Part shown: positions 39,246 through 47,486 of the stretch, piece after piece
Layout: every line of letters starts with the position of its first letter
Position numbering within the stretch: the first letter of the stretch is position 1
Assembly (NCBI GenBank): GCA_028284445.1
Contig: JANQRS010000019.1
Span: 1 to 47,486 of the forward strand
DNA length: 47,486 nucleotides
Reading direction: 5' to 3'
Source of the DNA: Calditrichia bacterium
GTDB taxonomy: Bacteria; Calditrichota; Calditrichia; RBG-13-44-9; J075
Made by a program: the position numbers and the translations under genes
The notes under the pieces: generated by a model
The model's input: only the letters and a program-made list of their open reading frames with translations
What the model was told of the DNA's origin: nothing
The model's database searches: none

Positions 39246-41645
39246 TTAAAAGTTGATTGTATATCTCGCTCCGAATATGACATCTCGAAATGACCGATCG
39301 CCACTATATTCTACGACATCCCCGTTGAGACTCAGCTTACCGAGGCGTGGGCTATCGTAAATTATCCGGCCGCTAAAATGCATCCGATTATAATCCGTAA
39401 TTGAGTTTAAGCGCGGGCTATTCCCCTGTGCAAGACTGAGTTCATCGCTCGCAATACCGTATTGTCCGCGAATTCCCAGCGAAAGCGCGTCATTAGTATT
39501 TGTCAAACCGTCGAATGTATACTGTGCACTGGCGCCAAATGTATTCATGGCAAAACTGGTGGTATCGCGATCCACGTTTGTAAGATAATTGTCTGATTGC
39601 TGAAAGTTGAATTCCAGGCTGGTTCTCAGCGGAAAGGTATAGCGGGTTTGCAATACCAGGGTTGCAGTATTCGACAAATTATCCACGCCAACGCTGGTCT
39701 GATCATTCCGATTATAATTCAGGAGATTCAAGGTCAGGCGATTGCTCAAGGAAGCAATATCAAACGCATATGAAGTGGAAATATTCACAGCATTGGTAAC
39801 ATTGTTTTCCGGCAAGGCCAGACTCGAATCCGCATTGCTATCATTCTCCCGGCTATAGCTCTGATAGCCGATGGTCAAGGAAGGTAAGGCCTGCAAAGGG
39901 AAGATTGAAACATTGACTCCCAGATTGCGGATATCGGTAACGTCGGTTTTGCTATTGGTCAGGTTGTCCTGTAATTGCTGATAGCGCAAATTCAGGAAGA
40001 GCTGATTACGGAATAGGCGGACATTATCGCTTATGGTCAGCCCCTTGATATCGCGAAGCATAAAGGGTTGGGTGAGGGTCTGGAACTCTTCCTGGATGTA
40101 GCGATATTCGGCTGACAGCGTATTGCTCAAAAAATTGATTCGCACCAGTCCGCGATAGGCTTCAGCAGGCTCAAAAAGCAGGTTGCGATTGCGCGTCATC
40201 AAGCCATCCAGCCGGTTATAAAACGTTTCGTTAATATCGAGGCCTTCAGAACGCAGCGTCTCCAGCGGCACGTCCTCTCCATCACTGATATTTGAGTTGT
40301 AAAAACTGATGTTATAGCTGCCTTCCACAACCAGCCGATTGTTGAAATAAGCCAAAAATAGCTCGGAGCCAATCCCAAGTGATTCTTCCGGGTCAGGACC
40401 GAGAATGACATTTTCGCCGCGGTCTTTCGCCTTGGCAACAGTCAGTCCCAATTGGAAATTTTCGCGGGCGCCGATGCTGGAATTGATTGCCCAAATATCG
40501 CGCTGAAAACTGCCGCGACTGGTATCAACTGCCACGCCGCTGGTGTCTGTTCGCACAGCGCCGTCAAATCCACGCTGATTGTATCCGCGCACCACATTCA
40601 GATTGATGTACTTCAGGAATAGTTCAGCGTGAAATCCACGCACAAAAATATTGCGCATCAGGAAAGGATTTAGTTCCGGATAGGTATCACCGCCGGAGAT
40701 ACGGATTCTCCGCCCGTCCCAAAACTTGGCTTCTGCCCACATTGAGTATCGATTGACAGGTTGCAGGAAGCGTTTTTCCTGATTGGAAATCAAAATTCGT
40801 CCGCCGATGCCCATGCGCTGATTGCCACCGCGCAATTGCAAGCCGGCGGTGCTGTAATTTTCTTGTCGCGCCCCGCTGACCAAATCTTCATTCCGCGTTT
40901 CAGCGAACATCCGGCCGGAGAACGCAAAAATATCTGTTACCGGCGCAGGACCGCGACGTTCACTTGCGCTAAATTGCCAGTCTTTTCGGGCCAGAATCCG
41001 GCCGGAGCGACTGTAAAAATCGATTCGCAGGCGATGTTTTCCAGAAGGGATTTTGCGAGGCGTATAGGTCAGAAAATCGTCAAAAACACGAACATTCTGG
41101 GTAATATCAATATCATCAAATAACACCTTGATGCGTGCCGGGTCGACATCCTTCCCGATGCGAAAAAAAGACACCGTCATCAGGAATTCATCCGTCAACA
41201 CGTTTTCACCAGGCTCGGGTGATACAATCACCACTCCGTCATCACGCGATTCTGGCAGTTGTTGCAATGAGAGCTGATAAAGGTTTTGCGAGGGGGCATC
41301 GAAGGGATATGCCTGATGTTGTCCATCATAATATTCGATATCAAAATAGTATTCAATCGTGCGTCCGGCATAGCCGGCGAGATCAACATCCGCAAAATAG
41401 CGAAATCCCGAAGACAATAACTGCTGTCGCTGAAATATACTGGTGTTCACCGGTTTGTAGTTAATGGTGATTTCGCGGATCTGGAAATCACTCTGATTCT
41501 CCACCGTGAGGGCCAGACGTAGTTGCAGATTCTCATCCACAAGCGGAAGCGAGGAGAGACCCACTTCAGCGCGCTGAACGTTGGAAGCATTTGCTGCCAG
41601 AGTCAGCAGCAAAATGAAAATAGTGGTGGCTAGAGATCTACGCAT
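39246..41645 (-). CDS. large outer-membrane beta-barrel protein, hypothetical
   Basis: 799 residues. Signal peptide ending ANAS (near residue 21). The N-terminal ~240 residues are Ig-like or beta-sandwich regions (VTVENQSDFQIREITINYKP-like strands; HRLRIDFYSRSGRILARKDW). From about 250 onward there is a long succession of amphipathic beta-strands (GGRILISNQEKRF, RIRISGGDTYPE, LFLAYFNNRLVVEGSYNISF), with the final strand DVIFGARYTINF, an outer-membrane assembly type C-terminus ending in Phe. It follows the FecR-domain gene by 6 bases. The layout (periplasmic sandwich plus barrel) suggests an outer-membrane translocon or surface anchor. No specific family recognised. Confidence 0.75.
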   Translation of the reverse strand: MRRSLATTIFILLLTLAANASNVQRAEVGLSSLPLVDENLQLRLALTVENQSDFQIREITINYKPVNTSIFQRQQLLSSGFRYFADVDLAGYAGRTIEYYFDIEYYDGQHQAYPFDAPSQNLYQLSLQQLPESRDDGVVIVSPEPGENVLTDEFLMTVSFFRIGKDVDPARIKVLFDDIDITQNVRVFDDFLTYTPRKIPSGKHRLRIDFYSRSGRILARKDWQFSASERRGPAPVTDIFAFSGRMFAETRNEDLVSGARQENYSTAGLQLRGGNQRMGIGGRILISNQEKRFLQPVNRYSMWAEAKFWDGRRIRISGGDTYPELNPFLMRNIFVRGFHAELFLKYINLNVVRGYNQRGFDGAVRTDTSGVAVDTSRGSFQRDIWAINSSIGARENFQLGLTVAKAKDRGENVILGPDPEESLGIGSELFLAYFNNRLVVEGSYNISFYNSNISDGEDVPLETLRSEGLDINETFYNRLDGLMTRNRNLLFEPAEAYRGLVRINFLSNTLSAEYRYIQEEFQTLTQPFMLRDIKGLTISDNVRLFRNQLFLNLRYQQLQDNLTNSKTDVTDIRNLGVNVSIFPLQALPSLTIGYQSYSRENDSNADSSLALPENNVTNAVNISTSYAFDIASLSNRLTLNLLNYNRNDQTSVGVDNLSNTATLVLQTRYTFPLRTSLEFNFQQSDNYLTNVDRDTTSFAMNTFGASAQYTFDGLTNTNDALSLGIRGQYGIASDELSLAQGNSPRLNSITDYNRMHFSGRIIYDSPRLGKLSLNGDVVEYSGDRSFRDVIFGARYTINF

Positions 41646-41651
41646 TCAGTC

Positions 41652-42338
41652 TTATTCCTGGATCTGGATACGTAAGATCTTCTGTTCATTTTTATCATTT
41701 ACAAATTCTATATCAAGGTATTTCAGCGACTTGGTAATTTTTCTTTCTGAAGGTATTTCAGAGCTGTCAGTCAGTTTCACTGCCGCCCGTTTCTCGCTCG
41801 ACTCGACCGTTGCGGTTTGTCCTTCACGAAGCAAAATTTTGCCCTGTTCATTGGCGACCTCGACGGTGCCTTCTGTGCAGATGTATCGTGTTTCGCCGGA
41901 TTGATTGGGCTGAAGAATCCAGAAGTTAGTGCCCTTGACAGATGCGGTCGAGGTCGGCGTGATCACCTGAAAACTGCCTTTAAGGTTTGGCAATGTGGCA
42001 TGATAAGAACCGCGAAAGATCGTCATTTTTTTATCAATATGATCGCCTTCCCGCACGCCGTTAACCAGGCAAGCTGCATTTTCACGGAGGGTAATTTGAC
42101 TGCGATCGTCAAGATAGCGAATCACACATAGTGAACTCTCGCCCACTTTTAAGCGATCGCCGTCATACAGCACTTGTCCGCGCCGCACCGCTTTTTCTTT
42201 CACGGTGCCGGCCTCGGTATGCCGAACTGTTCCCTCCAGCCGGGTGACAACAGCAAGGGGTTCCTCGGCCCCGGCAATAGCCGTAAGCAATAACCAAATA
42301 GCCAAAAGTAGAAGCGTTTTTGCAAACATCCTGTTCAT
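41652..42338 (-). CDS. periplasmic FecR-domain protein
   Basis: 228 residues. Signal peptide (LLLLAIWLLLTAIAGAEE), then a FecR domain (about 25-150): VVTRLEGTVRH, RRGQVLYDGDRLKVGESSLCVIRYLDDRSQITLRENA, then ITPTSTASVKGTNFWI and CTEGTVEVANEQGKILL. This is the secreted FecR-only form, lacking the cytoplasmic anti-sigma part and membrane helix of classical FecR. No sigma factor gene is nearby. The gene starts one base after the upstream stop (TAA-T-ATG), preceded by AGGTG. Such proteins are often associated with outer-membrane barrels or surface proteins; here the barrel gene follows directly. Function not established. Confidence 0.85.
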   Translation of the reverse strand: MNRMFAKTLLLLAIWLLLTAIAGAEEPLAVVTRLEGTVRHTEAGTVKEKAVRRGQVLYDGDRLKVGESSLCVIRYLDDRSQITLRENAACLVNGVREGDHIDKKMTIFRGSYHATLPNLKGSFQVITPTSTASVKGTNFWILQPNQSGETRYICTEGTVEVANEQGKILLREGQTATVESSEKRAAVKLTDSSEIPSERKITKSLKYLDIEFVNDKNEQKILRIQIQE

Positions 42339-42339
42339 A

Positions 42340-43503
42340 TTAATACACCTGCGCTTCGGTTACACGTGCTTCACCGTTGGCGATTTGATTGAGAATATCA
42401 ATCAGTTCATTGATGCTGATTTGCTGATCATCGAGCTCAATTTTACCGTTTGGATCAAATCCTTCTTCGCGAAGTGCTTCGAGGGCATCTCCATGCTGAG
42501 ATCCCAACAACTGCTCAAGAATTGATATCACTTGCAGGCCATAGTTGTAATCATCTGACCCAACAAAATCAGATATCTTGAAGCGAAATACATCGCTGCG
42601 AATCGTCTCAATGCCACTCACAGTCGGAATGAGCGATTCGACCTGCCAATAATATGTGCGGCCCGCTTCGAGAGGACGAACCACGGCTGCCTCTCCACTA
42701 AGCAATAGTGGAGAGGTATTGGCCGGATATTGGAAAAATGAGTCCTCATAGTCGCGGATTTCCAGGATCGCCGGTTTGCTCAGCACATCCTGAACCGTTT
42801 CTTCATCAGGACTTTTTTCATATACCAGGATGTTGTAGCGGTCGGCGTTTTGTCCGATATCACTGGTCCACTGAAAGAGCGGAAAGCGCGTGGCAATTTC
42901 CATTACCTCATTGCTGGCAACGCTTTGTCCGGGGAATTGCAAGTGAAGGGTCGTCGGATTAGTAACGGTTATTTGTCCACTACTTGAGGGTTGCCGAATG
43001 ACCTCTCCGACCGGCGCGCCATTTTCCAGCAATTGGAAACCGGCTACCATATTGTAGATGCCAGCCGGTAATCTGCCGGCATTCTTTACAACGTTATCGA
43101 TACCGATACCGGCATAATCAAATGTAAATGGGAGGAGTTGAATAATTTGGTTATCAACAAAGGATGCACCAACTGCGAGGTTTCGGCCATTAAAGCGAAA
43201 GAAAGTATCATCACCGGGCAACCGGAATCCATTTGTAACGGCAGAAGCAAAGCTCCGGCTACCGGCACGCAATTCAATATGCAGACGAATTTCGCGGGCA
43301 ACGCCGCCGTCATGCAGTTCTACAACAAAGAGATCCGCCAGCCTGTCGGGATTGTTCAGGTCGAGATCTCCCGCGGCCACAATCTGGGCGTCCGGATTAA
43401 ATAGTACCAGCTCAACTGTTGTCTGTGCGTATAAGAAAGAAAGAGCAAGTAAAAACCAGCTCATCAGGTATCGCAAAATGGTTGCTTCCCCATGTGTGTT
43501 CAC
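42340..43503 (-). CDS. secreted protein, hypothetical, coupled to the biotin carrier gene
   Basis: 387 residues. The GTG start at 43503 overlaps the biotin-carrier stop by 4 bases (GTGA), indicating translational coupling. A signal peptide lies slightly inside (LMSWFLLALSFLYAQ). The body is beta-rich: VELVLFNPDAQIV, HIELRAGSR, YNMVAGFQLLENG, then a segment with FPLFQWTSDI, YNILVYEK and TYYWQVESLI. This segment resembles the fibronectin-like W-x-x...YYWQV fold of cell-surface proteins. The C-terminal 60 residues are acidic and helical (ALEALREEGFDPNGKIELD). No family assigned. It is the first envelope gene after the carboxylase genes. Confidence 0.7.
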   Translation of the reverse strand: MNTHGEATILRYLMSWFLLALSFLYAQTTVELVLFNPDAQIVAAGDLDLNNPDRLADLFVVELHDGGVAREIRLHIELRAGSRSFASAVTNGFRLPGDDTFFRFNGRNLAVGASFVDNQIIQLLPFTFDYAGIGIDNVVKNAGRLPAGIYNMVAGFQLLENGAPVGEVIRQPSSSGQITVTNPTTLHLQFPGQSVASNEVMEIATRFPLFQWTSDIGQNADRYNILVYEKSPDEETVQDVLSKPAILEIRDYEDSFFQYPANTSPLLLSGEAAVVRPLEAGRTYYWQVESLIPTVSGIETIRSDVFRFKISDFVGSDDYNYGLQVISILEQLLGSQHGDALEALREEGFDPNGKIELDDQQISINELIDILNQIANGEARVTEAQVY

Positions 43504-44006
43504 GGTTCCAGTTCTACAACAGGTTCTCCCAGGGACACGAGATCACCGGCCGCAAAATTTACAGCCTTGATCACACCGCCGCGCGGTGCCTTGACCTCAT
43601 TTTCCATCTTCATTGCTTCAACAATGAAAAGTCGATTCCCTTTCTCCACTTCCTGCCCAACATCCACAAACAACTTCAGGATTTTCCCGGGCATCGGGGT
43701 TTCAACCAAATTGCCGGTAACGTCATCACCATCACCAGTTCCGGAAAATGCGCCTCCCTGGCGTTCAGCACGCCGCAATTCGAAGGTTTTCCCGGCAACA
43801 TGAACAAAAATCCGATCACCATGACTTACTGTTGTTACCCGATATTGCTTACCGTCAAGCTGCAGGAGCTGCTGATTACCGGGTAACCGCAGGATAGAAC
43901 CATTCAGCGCCTCATCATCGATGTGAGACTCAAATTGCGAAGATTGCTTTTCACTAAACCCAACGGCGTAGGTGCTATGCTGATATTGAAATTTCTTTGT
44001 CGCCAT
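43500..44006 (-). CDS. biotin carboxyl carrier protein (acyl-CoA carboxylase)
   Basis: 168 residues. The C-terminal ~70 residues form a biotinyl/lipoyl domain with the biotinylation motif EAMKMENE (Lys133). PMPGKILKLFVDVGQEV precedes it and GDLVSLGEPVVELEP follows. The first ~95 residues (LDGKQYRVTTV, HVAGKTFELRRAE) resemble the region linking biotin carboxylase and carrier in MccA/PccA subunits. The carrier therefore appears as a separate protein where many MCC/PCC enzymes have one fused alpha subunit. Biotin carboxylase plus this protein total 669 residues, about the length of a fused alpha subunit. No clear ribosome binding site is seen. Confidence 0.92.
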   Translation of the reverse strand: MATKKFQYQHSTYAVGFSEKQSSQFESHIDDEALNGSILRLPGNQQLLQLDGKQYRVTTVSHGDRIFVHVAGKTFELRRAERQGGAFSGTGDGDDVTGNLVETPMPGKILKLFVDVGQEVEKGNRLFIVEAMKMENEVKAPRGGVIKAVNFAAGDLVSLGEPVVELEP

Positions 44007-44095
44007 ATTTTGTTAGTATTTATAATGGTTGAAAGTTCCCGGAATGATGTGATTGATGTCTTTCATTCCTTGTTTGGAAATCCGCAGCAGTTGGA

Positions 44096-45601
44096 TCAGC
44101 CGTCCAGCATTTTCCAATCACCGATCAGTTGCCAGGGGGTTGGTAGCTCCGCTTCCCCGGCGTCGCCGCTTGCGTGCTGCATCTTTGGGCGGTTTGCTGC
44201 AGCTGCGATCAAGGCAACGTTGAGCAGTTCCGGTTCATCTTTCGGCTGCCAATCCGGCAGATGCTGCCCGATAAAACCAGTATCAAAATCTCCACTCTGA
44301 AAATTGTCGTGATTGAGCACCACGCGCAGGAATTCCAGGGACGTACGAACGCCAAGCACCACATATTCCGCCAGCGCCTGGTCCATCTTGCGAATGGCTT
44401 CGTCGCGATTCTCCGCCCAAACGATCAACTTGGAAAGAATCGGATCATAGTGCAAGGTCACCTCAACACCGCTATAGACGCCGCTATCGCAGCGAATACC
44501 GGGCCCGGCCGGTTCGGAAATATGATGCAACATGCCGATCGACGGCAAGAAATTATTGGCAGCATCTTCTGCGTAAATCCGGCATTCGATAGCGTGACCA
44601 TGCTGGCGAATCTCATCCTGCGACAAGGTCAACTTTTCGCCAGTAGCAATGCGAATCTGATGCTTGATCAGGTCAACGCCGGTGACCATTTCGGTTATCG
44701 GATGCTCGACCTGGATTCGGGCATTTACTTCCAGAAAGTAAAAATCCTTGTTGGCGTCCAGCAAAAATTCAACAGTACCGGCGTTATAATAATTAACAGC
44801 CCGCATCACTTCACAGGCGGTCTCGCCAATTTTCCGGCGTAAATCATCGTCCAGTGCGACAGACGGTGTTTCTTCAATGATCTTTTGATGGCGGCGTTGA
44901 ATTGAACATTCACGTTCAAACAAATGAATGGTATTCCCGTGCTGATCTGCCAGAATTTGTACTTCAATATGACGCGGTTTCTCGATGAATTTCTCCATAT
45001 AAACCGTATCGCTACCGAAAGCAGACATTGCTTCACGTCGCCCGGCTTCGATGGCGGGGCCCAATGAGGCAGTGTCGTTTACCAGTCGCATCCCCTTCCC
45101 ACCACCGCCGGCAGCGGCTTTTACCATTACCGGATAGCCCATTTCCTCGGCTGCGGCTTCAATTTCTGCAAGCGGCATTTCATCAATTTCCACACCTGGC
45201 GTTAGAGGAATCCCGGCATTCAGCATGGTTGTTCGGGCAATCAGCTTGTCGCCAACTTTTTCCATAGCCTCTGCGCTGGGACCAACAAAAATCAATCCTG
45301 CAGCACGACAGGCTCTGGCAAAAGCGGCATTTTCAGAGAGAAAGCCGTAGCCAGGGTGAACCGCATCGCATCCGGTTTCTTTTGCAGCGGCAATTACTTT
45401 CTCGATATTCAAGTAGCTTTCAGCCGGTTCCGCTGCCCCGAGATGCACAGCTTCGTCAGCCCGCAACACGTGCAGGGCTTTGGTATCTGCGTCTGAGTAA
45501 ATTGCGACAGTGGTGATATCCATTTCCCGCGCTGCATTCATCACACGGACGGCAATCTCACCACGATTGGCAATCAGCAGTTTTTTGATCTTCTTCGTCA
45601 T
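44096..45601 (-). CDS. mccA: biotin carboxylase subunit of an acyl-CoA (methylcrotonyl-CoA type) carboxylase
   Basis: 501 residues. ATP-grasp biotin carboxylase that carboxylates carrier-bound biotin with bicarbonate. Landmarks: ANRGEIAVRV, HPGYGFLSENA, the Gly-rich loop KAAAGGGGKGMRL, RHIEVQILAD, ECSIQRRHQK, FLEVNARIQVEHPITE and the biotin-site region. After the core (about 445 residues) a ~55-residue linker follows (PDWQPKDEPELLNVALIAAA), the usual start of the alpha-subunit linker. A stop then splits it from the carrier gene 89 bases downstream. That gap shows no continuation in another frame that I can follow, so the split looks natural. The symbol is by association with the MccB-like gene upstream. 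Confidence 0.92.
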   Translation of the reverse strand: MTKKIKKLLIANRGEIAVRVMNAAREMDITTVAIYSDADTKALHVLRADEAVHLGAAEPAESYLNIEKVIAAAKETGCDAVHPGYGFLSENAAFARACRAAGLIFVGPSAEAMEKVGDKLIARTTMLNAGIPLTPGVEIDEMPLAEIEAAAEEMGYPVMVKAAAGGGGKGMRLVNDTASLGPAIEAGRREAMSAFGSDTVYMEKFIEKPRHIEVQILADQHGNTIHLFERECSIQRRHQKIIEETPSVALDDDLRRKIGETACEVMRAVNYYNAGTVEFLLDANKDFYFLEVNARIQVEHPITEMVTGVDLIKHQIRIATGEKLTLSQDEIRQHGHAIECRIYAEDAANNFLPSIGMLHHISEPAGPGIRCDSGVYSGVEVTLHYDPILSKLIVWAENRDEAIRKMDQALAEYVVLGVRTSLEFLRVVLNHDNFQSGDFDTGFIGQHLPDWQPKDEPELLNVALIAAAANRPKMQHASGDAGEAELPTPWQLIGDWKMLDG

Positions 45602-45684
45602 AGTTTGCGTTAGTTGAGTTTCTCTAATCCCTGGCTAGCTCTGGTTCTACAATGCGCCAGTATCCAGCATCAAGTATCCAGATT

Positions 45685-47292
45685 TTACATCCTAAACACC
45701 CCGAACTTCTGATCTTCAATCGGCGCGTTCAGCGACATAGAAATGCCCAAGGCAAGCATGGTCCTGGTTTCAGCCGGATCGATGATGCCGTCATCCCAAA
45801 TCCGGGCCGTGCTATAATATGGACTGCCTTCTTCTTCATATTTTGCACGAATTTCTTCACGGTAGGCATCGAGCTCCTTTTTAGCAACCTTCTTTCCCTT
45901 TTTCTCGAGCGACCGTTTCTTAACGGTTACCAATACGTCGGCAGCTTGCTCTCCGCCCATAACGCTAATACGGCCATTTGGCCACATCCACAGCAGTCGC
46001 GGATCATATCCCCGGCCACACATGCCGTAATTGCCGGCACCGTATGAGCCGCCAACGATGACGGTAAATTTGGGGACATTGGCATTGGCCACAGCATGCA
46101 CCAGCTTCGCCCCATTGCGAGCGATGCCACCATGCTCATATTCTTTACCGACCATGAATCCGGTGATATTTTGCAGAAACAGAAGCGGGATTTTGCGCAT
46201 CGTACAGAGATTAATAAAATGAGCGCCCTTAACAGAGCTTTCACTGAAGAGCACTCCATTATTGCCAATAATGCCAACAGGATAACCCATGATGCGCGCG
46301 AAACCACACACCAGTGTCGGTCCATAAAGTTCCTTAAATTCCTGGAAACGACTACCATCGACGATCCGGGCAATCACCTCGCGAATATCATAAGGTTTGT
46401 GGAGATCTTTTTGAATAATGCCGTAAATTTCTTTGGGATCGTAGTACGGCTCTTCCGGTGCTGCGCGTTCGATTTGAAACGGCTTCGGCCGATTCAAATT
46501 TTCCATCAGGTTACGGGTAATTTCGAAAGCATGGACTTCGTTCATCGCGTAGTGATCAGCCACGCCCGACAAACGCGCGTGCACATCTGCCCCACCCAAT
46601 TCTTCATCAGATACATCCATTCCGGTTGCCGCCTTTACCAGCGGCGGCCCCCCGATATAAATGAACCCTTGTTTGCGAACGATAACCACTTCATCGCTCA
46701 TTGCCGGCTGGTATGCTCCGCCGGCAGTGCTTGATCCCAGCACAACCGATATTTGCGGAATATTCATGGCCGACATCCGAGCTTGATTGAAGAAAATCCG
46801 CCCAAAGTGATCACGATCAGCAAATGTCTCTGATTGATGCGGTAGAAAAATACCGCCGGAATCCACCAGGTAAACGCATGGCAAGTGATTCTGCATGGCA
46901 ATTTCCTGAGCACGTATATGCTTCTTTATGGTCATCGGGAAGTAGGTGCCGCCTTTCACTGTTGCATCGTGGGCAACAACCATCACCTCCTGACCATGCA
47001 CCACGCCGACCCCGGTAATCATTCCCGCGGAGGGTGCCTGGTTGTCAAACATGTCATAGGCAGCAAGGGTTGAGAACTCCAGGAATGGTGTATCCGGATC
47101 CAGTAAATGCTCGAGGCGATCACGAACAAACATCTTGTTTCGCGACTCATGAATTTTTCGCGCATGAGCCGGCCCACCCTGGCGAATTTGTTCCGACCGT
47201 TCTTTTAGCTGCTCAACAAGGCCTTCCATATGGACCTTATTTCGCAAAAATTCTTCACTGCGGGTATCAATTTTCGATTCAATGCGATACAT
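45685..47292 (-). CDS. mccB: acyl-CoA carboxylase carboxyltransferase subunit, methylcrotonyl-CoA type
   Basis: 535 residues, crotonase-fold carboxyltransferase. Features: [65 protein letters not shown] and [45 protein letters not shown] (given in two parts: [26 protein letters not shown]) and the C-terminus FGVFRM are hallmarks of 3-methylcrotonyl-CoA carboxylase beta rather than propionyl-CoA carboxylase. MCC converts 3-methylcrotonyl-CoA to 3-methylglutaconyl-CoA in leucine breakdown. No other leucine-catabolic genes are visible, but the window ends about 190 bases upstream. It is the first gene of the minus-strand cluster. Confidence 0.9.
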   Translation of the reverse strand: MYRIESKIDTRSEEFLRNKVHMEGLVEQLKERSEQIRQGGPAHARKIHESRNKMFVRDRLEHLLDPDTPFLEFSTLAAYDMFDNQAPSAGMITGVGVVHGQEVMVVAHDATVKGGTYFPMTIKKHIRAQEIAMQNHLPCVYLVDSGGIFLPHQSETFADRDHFGRIFFNQARMSAMNIPQISVVLGSSTAGGAYQPAMSDEVVIVRKQGFIYIGGPPLVKAATGMDVSDEELGGADVHARLSGVADHYAMNEVHAFEITRNLMENLNRPKPFQIERAAPEEPYYDPKEIYGIIQKDLHKPYDIREVIARIVDGSRFQEFKELYGPTLVCGFARIMGYPVGIIGNNGVLFSESSVKGAHFINLCTMRKIPLLFLQNITGFMVGKEYEHGGIARNGAKLVHAVANANVPKFTVIVGGSYGAGNYGMCGRGYDPRLLWMWPNGRISVMGGEQAADVLVTVKKRSLEKKGKKVAKKELDAYREEIRAKYEEEGSPYYSTARIWDDGIIDPAETRTMLALGISMSLNAPIEDQKFGVFRM

Positions 47293-47391
47293 ATTACCGG
47301 TTCTGTTTCGTTCTCATTGGGGCTATTTGAAAAAGGTGCTCTAATGATAAAGACAAGCATTCGTGCTAAAAAGTCAAATCTGAATTATTCT

Positions 47392-47486
47392 CATGCTTGA
47401 TGCTTGATGCTTGATGCTTGATGCTTGATGCTTGATGCTTGATGCTTGATGCTTGATGCTTGATGCTTGATGCTTGATGCTTGATG
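47392..47486. repeat. 7-bp tandem repeat (GATGCTT)n running to the window end
   Basis: One variant unit CATGCTT (47392-47398) is followed by 12 full GATGCTT units and a partial one, cut off at the last base. It lies about 100 bases upstream of mccB and is distinct from the 8-bp repeat at 9099-9282. Confidence 0.95.

Noticed and set aside
44007..44095. Frameshift joining biotin carboxylase and carrier into one gene
   Set aside because: I could not trace the linker through another frame in the 89-base gap, and the carrier begins with a sensible ATG and family-like N-terminus. A natural split is simpler.

Overview
The window reads as chromosomal DNA of a Gram-negative, probably heterotrophic bacterium. 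Several proteins are predicted lipoproteins or outer-membrane beta-barrels. Two GWxTD-family lipoproteins, a Reg_prop/Y_Y_Y hybrid sensor kinase and a YARHG-domain lipoprotein point to the FCB side of the bacterial tree (Calditrichota/KSB1-like lineages are my best guess). That placement is inference from family content, not from a marker-gene tree. No rRNA, tRNA, CRISPR array, insertion sequence or prophage was recognised.

Layout. 1-6.2 kb: envelope proteins (barrel fragment, small secreted peptide, YARHG lipoprotein, CapA-like lipoprotein, two LPP20-like proteins, two tandem GWxTD lipoproteins). 6.3-9.0 kb: a UvrD/PcrA-like helicase on the minus strand, bounded by a C/G-rich palindrome and a 23-unit 8-bp minisatellite. 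9.3-9.5 kb: a compact apparent transcription unit (promoter, strong Shine-Dalgarno, 20-codon ORF, terminator). 9.7-12.4 kb: MATE exporter and Fic protein. 12.5-15.5 kb (minus): yigZ plus a two-gene ABC-2 exporter whose ATPase has several altered motifs. 15.9-25.6 kb: HEAT-cyclophilin fusion, folC, rho, rpmE (L31 type B), prfA-prmC and rnr, mostly information-processing housekeeping. 25.7-30.5 kb: a 1292-residue hybrid sensor kinase and proC. 30.6-36.5 kb (minus): a seven-gene Tro/Mnt-type metal uptake operon led by its own DtxR/MntR-family regulator, with a consensus promoter and an 18-bp perfect palindromic operator, and with an outer-membrane barrel gene inside the operon. 36.7-38.7 kb: nadK and a family-2 glycosyltransferase. 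38.7-47.3 kb (minus): a tightly packed cluster in which methylcrotonyl-CoA-type carboxylase genes (carboxyltransferase, biotin carboxylase, separate biotin carrier) run straight into a secreted protein, a FecR-domain protein, a large outer-membrane barrel and a cysteine-depleted zinc-ribbon-like protein. The window ends inside a 7-bp tandem repeat, which may be why the contig stops.

How the parts work together. The metal operon looks self-regulated: MntR has manganese-type ligands and a palindrome lies just downstream of the predicted start point. The transport parts are a lipoprotein receptor, an ATPase and two permeases that both carry C-terminal winged-helix-like tails. A barrel may provide the outer-membrane step. 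prfA-prmC is the usual release-factor and methylase pair. The carboxylase-envelope cluster is the least expected arrangement: the carrier gene and the secreted-protein gene share a 4-bp GTGA overlap, so they are probably translated together. The best leads for something undescribed are that cluster, the barrel-containing metal operon with winged-helix permeases, the 20-codon transcription unit, and the dispersed hairpin repeats (a GTCAG-spaced hairpin array and three C-rich palindromes).
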